Shown here piece after piece: positions 1-5,241 of a stretch of DNA of 6,064 bases. The DNA comes from a bacterium (lineage in GTDB: Bacteria; SM23-31; JAUVVT01). The notes below the pieces were generated by a model, which made no database searches, was not told the DNA's origin, and saw nothing but the letters and a program-made list of their open reading frames with translations. The DNA is taken from positions 1-6,064 of the forward strand of contig JAUVVT010000132.1 in NCBI GenBank assembly GCA_030604505.1, given 5' to 3'. Made by a program: the position numbers and the translations under genes. The first letter of the stretch is position 1; every line of letters begins with the position of its first letter.

Positions 1-2
1 CT

Positions 3-71
3 GTTGCAATGCTGGTTAATATATTATTGCTTCGTGGTATTTCAAAAGAAAAAGAAAATTTAAAGACTTAA
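3..71 (+). CDS. C-terminal end of an unidentified upstream gene (partial)
   Basis: The frame starting at base 3 is open from the left edge and ends at TAA 69-71. It gives 22 residues that read like a genuine C-terminus: a hydrophobic stretch (VAMLVNILLLRG) followed by a charged tail (ISKEKENLKT). The other two forward frames are less convincing: frame 1 ends at 61-63 with a less protein-like sequence, and frame 2 stops almost at once. The hydrophobic part could be the end of a final membrane helix or a buried C-terminal helix, but too little is present to name a family. The gene is co-oriented with the purine genes and separated from them by 268 nt. Confidence 0.45.
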   Translation, partial: VAMLVNILLLRGISKEKENLKT

Positions 72-339
72 AACTCCCTCATTTGTTGTTTTTGGACAAT
101 GCTTTTCTATATAATCAATCATAAAACTTTCAGGTATATTTATATATAAGTTCTTAAGACTGTATTAAGGATTCTAATTTATATCCTAAAAGCTCCAATT
201 TTTTTTAAGATTATATTAATTTAAGAATTAATACATATTACTAAAATTCCCTTTATTTTATTATTGATTTTTTGTGATAAATAAAGTATGTTATATACTT
301 AATTTTTATTTTAATAAATAATAGAAACTATTCTTCAAT
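72..339. other. AT-rich intergenic region upstream of purF
   Basis: No gene is supported here. Visible structure is weak: an imperfect hairpin with arms at 151-157 and 165-171 (one G-T pair), a 5-bp AGGAT/ATCCT pair at 168-172 and 183-187 followed by an eight-T run at 199-206, and an all-AT 8-bp inverted repeat at 214-221/226-233 around a TAAG loop. One of the first two might terminate the upstream gene, but none is a convincing intrinsic terminator. I looked for a purine-type riboswitch core and found none. Confidence 0.6.
272..299 (+). promoter_or_regulatory. Candidate sigma70-type promoter for the purine operon
   Basis: TTGTGA at 272-277 (4 of 6 matches to the -35 consensus) and TATACT at 294-299 (5 of 6 to the -10 consensus) are separated by 16 nt. 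This would place the transcript start near 305-307 and leave a leader of about 35 nt before the purF ATG. An alternative pair is TTGATT at 264-269 with TATGTT at 287-292. The region is so AT-rich that such matches are expected by chance, so this is a candidate based on position only. Confidence 0.35.
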
Positions 340-1746
340 ATGTGTGGAATAATCGGTTTAATAGGCAATAAAAATGCAGCAAAAGATATTTTTATCGGAA
401 TGTTGAATCTCCAGCATAGAGGGCAGGATGCCGCAGGAATTCTGTCATTTAAAGATAATTTTCATATCAAAAAAGGAAGGGGACTTGTAGAAAGAGTTTT
501 TAATGAAGAAAACCTTGAAGCTCTTCAGGGGAATCTGGGATTAGGGCATAATAGATATCCCACTATGGGTTCTGCTTTTTCAGATACACAGCCATTCTTC
601 CTCACCTATCCCTATGGAGTGGGTATGGTGCACAATGGGAATATAATTAACTATTTTTCTTTAAAAAAATATCTGAAAGAGAAAAAACAAAGAATAACAA
701 ATACAGATAATGACCTTGAAATAATGCTTCATATTTTTAGTGATAAACTGTCTGCTGCTGAATTTTCAGAAAATGTAATTTTTGATGGTGTTAAGGAAGT
801 ATTCGACAAGACAATAGGAGGATATTCTGTTATTGGTATAATCGGTGACAAAGGATTGTTTGCATTCAAAGACCCGAGAGGAATAAGACCTCTGGTTTTA
901 GGTGAAAGAATTGAAAACGGTAAAAAGAGTTATGTTTTCACCTCGGAGGACGTTGTCTTTCACTCATTAGAATATAGATTCATAAGAGATATGAGGGCAG
1001 GTGAGGCAGTATTTATAGATAAGAAGTTAAATATACATTCCAGGATTATAACAAATTTAAAAGAGAAACCATGTATGTTTGAATGGGTGTATCTTGCAAG
1101 ACCCGAATCAGTGATAAGCGGTTTGAGCGTATATAAAGCAAGATTATCTCTTGGCAAGGAACTGACAAAGAAACTCAAAGGAATAAAGGCAGACCTCATA
1201 ATTCCGGTACCTGATACAAGCAGGACTGCTGCTATAAGTCTTTCAGAAGAACTTGGAATCCCTTATAGAGAAGGATTGATTAAAAACAGATATATTGGAA
1301 GAACATTCATTATGAGTTCAATAAAAGAAAGAGAAAATGCCGTCAGATTGAAATTAAACGTTGTCTATTCGGAAATTGCCGGAAAAGATATTATATTAGT
1401 TGATGATAGTATAGTCAGGGGAACAACTTCCAAAAATATAATAAAATTATTAAAAAACTCCGGAGCGAGAAAAGTTTACTTCGTTTCAACATGCCCGCCA
1501 TTGAAATATCCATGTTTTTATGGGATTGATTTTCCTTCTTCAGTGGAATTAATAGCGTTTCAAAAGAATAATAATGAAATAAAAAATGCAATTGGAGCAG
1601 ACCGTTTATTTTATCAAGATATGAAAAGCTTGCGCAGGGTTTTGGGTAATGATATATGCAAAGCATGCCTTGATGGCAGGTATCCCACAGATATTAAAGA
1701 AGCAAAAGTTTTTGAAAAAGAAAGATTAAAGGTGAGAGAATGTTAA
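340..1746 (+). CDS. purF: Amidophosphoribosyltransferase (glutamine PRPP amidotransferase)
   Basis: PurF catalyses the first committed purine step in the cytoplasm, converting PRPP and glutamine to 5-phosphoribosylamine. At 468 residues it has normal length. The N-terminal Ntn glutaminase domain starts with the nucleophile at Cys2 (MCGIIG), so only Met must be removed and no propeptide is present. Other glutaminase motifs are LQHRGQDAAG (24-33), GHNRYPTMGS (69-78), HNG (98-100) and NTDND (121-125). The C-terminal phosphoribosyltransferase domain carries the PRPP loop DIILVDDSIVRGTTS at 350-364. Four cysteines, C245 (PCMFEWVY), C392 (PCFYGID), C440 and C443 (CKAC), match the [4Fe-4S] ligand pattern of Bacillus subtilis PurF. 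The flexible-loop motif usually written RTFIxPxQ reads RTFIMSSI (321-328). The start is fixed by the catalytic Cys. No Shine-Dalgarno is visible upstream, only an AATAG/CTATT mini-hairpin at 320-332. The gene overlaps the next by 7 nt. Confidence 0.97.
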   Translation: MCGIIGLIGNKNAAKDIFIGMLNLQHRGQDAAGILSFKDNFHIKKGRGLVERVFNEENLEALQGNLGLGHNRYPTMGSAFSDTQPFFLTYPYGVGMVHNGNIINYFSLKKYLKEKKQRITNTDNDLEIMLHIFSDKLSAAEFSENVIFDGVKEVFDKTIGGYSVIGIIGDKGLFAFKDPRGIRPLVLGERIENGKKSYVFTSEDVVFHSLEYRFIRDMRAGEAVFIDKKLNIHSRIITNLKEKPCMFEWVYLARPESVISGLSVYKARLSLGKELTKKLKGIKADLIIPVPDTSRTAAISLSEELGIPYREGLIKNRYIGRTFIMSSIKERENAVRLKLNVVYSEIAGKDIILVDDSIVRGTTSKNIIKLLKNSGARKVYFVSTCPPLKYPCFYGIDFPSSVELIAFQKNNNEIKNAIGADRLFYQDMKSLRRVLGNDICKACLDGRYPTDIKEAKVFEKERLKVREC

Positions 1747-3113
1747 AAAAGGATATAATACAGGGAAACTTAGATAATGTTATAAAAAATTGCTATATTC
1801 CGGAACTTGGAGAATTCTATTCAGGTAAGGTAAGGGATAATCATATTTCCACTGATAAAAGAGTTATGATTACGACCGATAGGATTTCTGCTTATGACAG
1901 AATTTTAAAAAGGGGGATTCCCTTTAAAGGACAGGTATTGAATCAACTTGCCGCATATTGGTTTGAACAGACTAAAGATATTATTAGAAATCATTTAATC
2001 GATGTTCCCGACCCAAATGTTATTGTTGTGGAAGAATGCAAACCAATTACTGTTGAAGTAATAATCAGAAGATACCTTTCCGGTTCTGCTTGGAGGTCTT
2101 ATCTCAAAGATAAAGAGGTAAGCGGCATTAAACTTCCTGCCAATCTTAAAGAAGACCAGCTTCTCCCTGAATTGATTATTACTCCAACCACAAAAGCGGT
2201 TGACGGTACACATTATGAAGAGATTTCCAGCGATGAAATAATCAAGAATAATATTATCTCAAAGGATGTTTATAAGAAGATAGAAGAAACTGCAATTAAA
2301 CTCTTCAAACGAGGAGAGGAAATCCTTAATACGAGAGGCCTAACCCTTGTCGATACCAAATATGAGTTTGGAGAGGTTAATGGAGAACTGATATTAATAG
2401 ATGAAATCCATACTCCCGATTCATCAAGGTTCTGGGAAAAAGATATAAAATATCAGGATAAGGAATTTGTGAGAAAATGGCTGAGAGAGAGGGGCTTTAT
2501 GGGAGATGGAGAACAGCCCGAAATGCCGGATGATATTGTTGTAGAAGTGGCAAGTAGATACATTAATGTATATGAGAAAATCACCGAAAATGAGTTTGAA
2601 TTTCATTCTTTTCCCGTAAAAGAAAGGATTATTTATAATTTAAAAAAGAAGGGATACATAAAAGGTTGTTTTGTCCCGGTAATAATTGCTTCCGATAAAG
2701 ATTTGGAATGGGCAAAAAAGATTAAAGAAGGGCTTGATGAATTTGGGATAGCTTCTTATCTGAATGTAAGTTCAGCCCATAAAACTCCGGAACATTTATT
2801 GAAAATAATCAAGAAATATGAGAATAGTATAGAACCGATAGTATATATAACTTCTGCTGGTATGTCGGATGCATTATCCGGAATGGTATCTGCAAATACC
2901 AGATTCCCGGTTATTGCGTGTCCTCCTGATTTTAATTTTAATGATATATCTTCGAGTTTAAGAATGCCTTCATACGTTCCGTCGATGGTAGTTTTGAATC
3001 CCAAAAATGCTGCTATGGCAGCGGCAAAAATATTTAATCTTGAATCTGTATCCAAAAAAATAAACGAATATAAAGATAAATTAAAAAAATTAGATGAGGA
3101 GTGTAAATATTGA
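1740..3113 (+). CDS. purC-purE: Fused SAICAR synthetase (PurC) / class II-like AIR carboxylase (PurE)
   Basis: This is one 457-residue protein carrying two purine activities. Residues 1 to about 285 are a long-form PurC, which joins CAIR and aspartate using ATP to give SAICAR. Its motifs are SGKVRDN (28-34), SAYDRIL (50-56), PITVEVIIRRYLSGSAW (102-118, signature 1), ITPTTKA (147-153), LVDTKYEFG (203-211, signature 2) and DEIHTPDSSRFW (221-232). Residues about 311-440 are a PurE fold with SAHKTPEH (345-352), ALSGMV (378-383), VIACPP (391-396) and SSLRMPS (405-411), followed by PKNAA. The ACPP and SSLR-P motifs, SAHK rather than SAHR, and the absence of the class I GGAAHLPGM motif point to class II AIR carboxylase, which uses CO2 directly and needs no PurK. 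Odd points are ASDKD (317-321) where GSxSD is expected and AGMSD (373-377) where AGRSN is expected. The linker (286-310) is basic. AAAGGTGA at 1728-1735 supports the ATG. It is flanked by purF (7-nt overlap) and purD (4-nt overlap). Confidence 0.93.
   Translation: MLKKDIIQGNLDNVIKNCYIPELGEFYSGKVRDNHISTDKRVMITTDRISAYDRILKRGIPFKGQVLNQLAAYWFEQTKDIIRNHLIDVPDPNVIVVEECKPITVEVIIRRYLSGSAWRSYLKDKEVSGIKLPANLKEDQLLPELIITPTTKAVDGTHYEEISSDEIIKNNIISKDVYKKIEETAIKLFKRGEEILNTRGLTLVDTKYEFGEVNGELILIDEIHTPDSSRFWEKDIKYQDKEFVRKWLRERGFMGDGEQPEMPDDIVVEVASRYINVYEKITENEFEFHSFPVKERIIYNLKKKGYIKGCFVPVIIASDKDLEWAKKIKEGLDEFGIASYLNVSSAHKTPEHLLKIIKKYENSIEPIVYITSAGMSDALSGMVSANTRFPVIACPPDFNFNDISSSLRMPSYVPSMVVLNPKNAAMAAAKIFNLESVSKKINEYKDKLKKLDEECKY
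3096..3101 (+). promoter_or_regulatory. Shine-Dalgarno for purD (supports a TTG start)
   Basis: GAGGAG lies 8 nt before TTG at 3110, inside the end of the purC-purE reading frame. The purD N-terminus in other bacteria begins directly before the VLVIGxGGREHAL motif, and no ATG or GTG lies in a suitable position, so this site decides the TTG start. Confidence 0.8.
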
Positions 3114-4399
3114 ATGTTTTGGTAATTGGCGGCGGCGGTAGAGAACACGCACTTGTGTGGAAACTGAGTAAAAGCAAAAATACAGAAAAGATATACTGTT
3201 GTCCCGGAAATGGAGGAATTGCAAAAGAAGCCGAGATTGTAAATATCGATGTAAATGATTTCAAAAGTCTTTCAAAATTTGCAAAAGAAAAATCAATAGA
3301 CCTAACAGTTGTCGGACCGGAAGTTCCTCTTGTTAATGGAATAGTTGATTATTTTTACGATGAAGGTTTGAAGATTTTTGGACCCTCAAAAAAGGCTGCA
3401 TTAATTGAAGGCAGCAAGGTATTTGCTAAAGAATTTCTAAAAAAATATAATATTCCTACGGGTGAATTCTCGGTTTTTGACAGTTCTGATAAAGATTGCA
3501 TAAAAAAAGCTAAAGAATTAATTCAACAAAACAAAAAAGCCCGGGTTGTAAAAGCTGATGGACTTGCAGCCGGTAAAGGAGTTACTGTATGTAAAAATAC
3601 TGCTGAAGCCCAGTGGGCTATTGAAAGGATAGTTTTAAGAAAAGCTTTTGGAAATGCGGGAGATAAATTTCTGGTTGAAGAAAAACTGAAAGGTGAAGAG
3701 TTATCGATACTTGTATTTATTGACGGTGAAAATATTGTCCCGATGCTTCCTGCACAGGATTATAAACAAATATATGAAAATGATAAAGGACCAAATACAG
3801 GCGGAATGGGAGCTTATGCACCGGTTCCGTTTCTGAGCAAAGAAACCAGCGATGAAATTTTTGACAAGGTGCTTTTGCCAACTTTAGAGGGTTTTAAAAA
3901 AGAAGGAATTGTTTATAAAGGTGTGCTTTATGCAGGTTTAATGATAGATAAAGGTGTTCCTAAAGTTCTTGAGTTTAACTGCCGTTTTGGAGACCCCGAA
4001 ACTCAACCTTTACTTTTCCTGCTCAAGTCAGATTTAACGGAGATTATGGAAAAAACTATCGATGGAAAATTAAAAAATGTTAAATTAGAATGGAATGATA
4101 AATTTGCTGCTTGTGTGGTTATATCTGCTGATGGTTATCCCGGCTCTTACACTAAAGGAATGAAGGTGACGGGATTAGAAGAATTGAATGATTTAAGTCA
4201 CCTGAAAGTTTTTCATGCCGGTACAAAACTCGCTGACGATAAAATTTATACAAATGGCGGCAGGATATTCGGCGTCACATCATCAGGAAAAACCCTCAGA
4301 GAAGCGCTTGATAATGCTTATATGGGAGTCGATAGGATATATTTTGAAGGCAAATATTTAAGAAGAGATATTGGTTTTAGGGCATTTAAATATGAATAA
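3110..4399 (+). CDS. purD: Phosphoribosylamine-glycine ligase (GAR synthetase)
   Basis: PurD uses ATP to join glycine to the unstable phosphoribosylamine made by PurF, giving GAR. The 429-residue length is typical of the single-function bacterial enzyme. From the N-terminus the landmarks are the glycine-rich dinucleotide-like loop VLVIGGGGREHAL (3-15), VVGPEVPL (67-74), the ATP-grasp phosphate loop VKADGLAAGKGV (147-158), GPNTGGMGAYAPVP (227-240), and the family signature RFGDPETQ (292-299) with EFNCR before it supplying metal and ATP ligands. All expected catalytic motifs look intact. The start is TTG, overlapping the TGA of purC-purE (TTGA at 3110-3113) and supported by GAGGAG upstream, which suggests coupled translation by re-initiation. 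The 3' end overlaps purN by 8 nt. Adjacency to purF fits the short life of phosphoribosylamine, although channelling cannot be read from sequence. Confidence 0.97.
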   Translation: MNVLVIGGGGREHALVWKLSKSKNTEKIYCCPGNGGIAKEAEIVNIDVNDFKSLSKFAKEKSIDLTVVGPEVPLVNGIVDYFYDEGLKIFGPSKKAALIEGSKVFAKEFLKKYNIPTGEFSVFDSSDKDCIKKAKELIQQNKKARVVKADGLAAGKGVTVCKNTAEAQWAIERIVLRKAFGNAGDKFLVEEKLKGEELSILVFIDGENIVPMLPAQDYKQIYENDKGPNTGGMGAYAPVPFLSKETSDEIFDKVLLPTLEGFKKEGIVYKGVLYAGLMIDKGVPKVLEFNCRFGDPETQPLLFLLKSDLTEIMEKTIDGKLKNVKLEWNDKFAACVVISADGYPGSYTKGMKVTGLEELNDLSHLKVFHAGTKLADDKIYTNGGRIFGVTSSGKTLREALDNAYMGVDRIYFEGKYLRRDIGFRAFKYE

Positions 4400-5021
4400 A
4401 TTAAAAATAGCAGTATTTGCATCAGGAGGTGGAACAAACCTTCAATCAATCATTGACCACTGCGAAGATAATAAAATCGATGCCGAAATAGTCGCAGTCG
4501 TTTCCAATAAAATCAACGCATATGCCGTCGAAAGAGCGAAAAACCACAATATTACAACAATTATTGTAGAAAGTAAGAAATTTAAAGACCGAAATGAACA
4601 CGAAGCCGAAATAATAAAACAACTTGCTCCTTATAATCCAGAACTTCTTGTTTTTGCCGGCTATATGAGATTAGTTACTCCAGATTTTATCAGACATTAT
4701 TATAACAAAGAGAAAAATCTTCCCGGAATAATTAATATTCATCCTGCTTTATTACCTTCGTTTCCAGGGACAAGCGGCTATGAGGATGCGTTTGATTATG
4801 GTGTAAAATATTCGGGGATTACTATTCATTTTATAGATGAAGGTGTTGATACGGGACCCATTGTTTTACAGGAAACATTTCCAAGAAATGATTCGGATAC
4901 ATTAGAGGAATTTAAGAAAAGAGGACTCAGTATCGAACACAGGCTGTATCCAATGGCTATCCGGTTATATGCTCATAACAAATTAAAAATTGAAGGAAGG
5001 TTTGTAAAAATCTTAGAATAA
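4392..5021 (+). CDS. purN: Phosphoribosylglycinamide formyltransferase (10-formyl-THF dependent)
   Basis: PurN transfers a formyl group from 10-formyltetrahydrofolate to GAR, giving FGAR, the third pathway step. The 209-residue protein has the phosphate-binding loop SGGGTNLQ (11-18), VVSNK (36-40), FAGYMR (88-93) and the catalytic segment NIHPALLPSFPG (115-126). The expected catalytic triad is Asn115, His117 and Asp153 (in DEGVDTGPI), with the same spacing as E. coli N106/H108/D144. A segment before NIHP (about 103-113, NKEKNLPG) is longer than in E. coli, and GTSGYEDAF follows the catalytic loop, as in a subset of anaerobic bacteria. The C-terminal SIEHRLYP is also typical. I chose ATG 4392 over the in-frame TTG at 4371: homologues start just before KIAVFASGGGTNLQ, and AGGG at 4379-4382 gives a modest ribosome site. 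It overlaps purD by 8 nt. The formate-dependent PurT is not seen here. Confidence 0.95.
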   Translation: MNKLKIAVFASGGGTNLQSIIDHCEDNKIDAEIVAVVSNKINAYAVERAKNHNITTIIVESKKFKDRNEHEAEIIKQLAPYNPELLVFAGYMRLVTPDFIRHYYNKEKNLPGIINIHPALLPSFPGTSGYEDAFDYGVKYSGITIHFIDEGVDTGPIVLQETFPRNDSDTLEEFKKRGLSIEHRLYPMAIRLYAHNKLKIEGRFVKILE

Positions 5022-5083
5022 TTAGTTCCTTTTCTCATTTTTCAATCTGTGAAATCCATATTTTATATTTACAAATTACAACT

Positions 5084-5151
5084 GACGAATGGCGATTGAT
5101 GAATTTTCACGTTTAACAAACCATAAATCTAAAATCGTAAATCTTAGATCC
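5084..5151. repeat. Imperfect heptamer repeats in the intergenic region
   Basis: Two short arrays of about 7-nt period are visible. The first is GACGAAT, GGCGATT, GATGAAT at 5084-5104, consistent with GRYGAWT. The second is TAAATC, TAAAATCG, TAAATCT, TAGATCC at 5124-5151, with exact TAAATCT copies 14 nt apart at 5124 and 5138. The second array on the opposite strand (CGATTTA-like) loosely resembles the first. This could be a decayed simple repeat or the remnant of a dispersed intergenic element, and chance is not excluded. Confidence 0.4.
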
Positions 5152-5163
5152 TCCGTCTCTGCT

Positions 5164-5193
5164 GTGAAAAAGAATTTAAAGTGTAAATAGAAT
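5164..5193 (+). promoter_or_regulatory. Candidate promoter for the oxidoreductase gene
   Basis: GTGAAA at 5164-5169 (4 of 6 matches to -35) and TAGAAT at 5188-5193 (5 of 6 to -10) are separated by 18 nt. This would start transcription about 40 nt before the ATG at 5242. The 220-nt gap and the unrelated function of the downstream gene make an independent promoter likely, but this exact pair is only a weak candidate in AT-rich DNA. Confidence 0.3.
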
Positions 5194-5228
5194 AATAAAT
5201 AAATTTGTTAACATTGTTTTTTTTAAAC

Positions 5229-5234
5229 AGGAGG
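5229..5234 (+). promoter_or_regulatory. Strong Shine-Dalgarno for the oxidoreductase gene
   Basis: AGGAGG lies 7 nt before ATG 5242, the best ribosome binding site in the window. It fixes the start directly in front of the twin-arginine motif. Confidence 0.85.
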
Positions 5235-5241
5235 ATGTATA

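Larger units (their letters stand above)
5022..5241. other. Intergenic region between purN and the oxidoreductase gene
   Basis: No gene is supported. A small TTTCA/TGAAA hairpin (5040-5044 and 5050-5054, loop ATCTG) lies just after the purN stop, but it has too short a stem and no immediate T run, so it is a poor terminator. The centre holds imperfect heptamer repeats (annotated separately). The 3' part is AT-rich, includes a GTTAAC palindrome (5207-5212) and an eight-or-more T run near 5217-5224, and leads into a strong ribosome binding site. Confidence 0.6.

Noticed and set aside
72..339. Purine or other riboswitch in the purF leader
   Set aside because: No purine-aptamer core sequence or stable GC-containing stems are visible; the pairings found are short and AT-only or nearly so.
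960..1199. Reverse-strand open frame inside purF
   Set aside because: It lies antisense to a strongly conserved gene, has no recognisable motif and no ribosome site. The same applies to the reverse frames at 1415-1666, 1995-2213, 2424-2606, 2756-3148 and 3034-3264.
2600..2680. Possible frameshift or artefactual join between PurC and PurE
   Set aside because: The frame is continuous, codon use and composition do not change, and the PurE domain begins after a plausible linker, so a real fusion is more likely.
4371..4391. Upstream TTG start for purN adding seven residues
   Set aside because: The extra residues overlap purD, do not match the usual PurN N-terminus, and ATG 4392 sits directly before the conserved strand with a modest AGGG site.
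5022..5060. Intrinsic terminator after purN
   Set aside because: The only hairpin has a 5-bp AT-rich stem and no adjacent T run, so it is too weak to annotate as a terminator.
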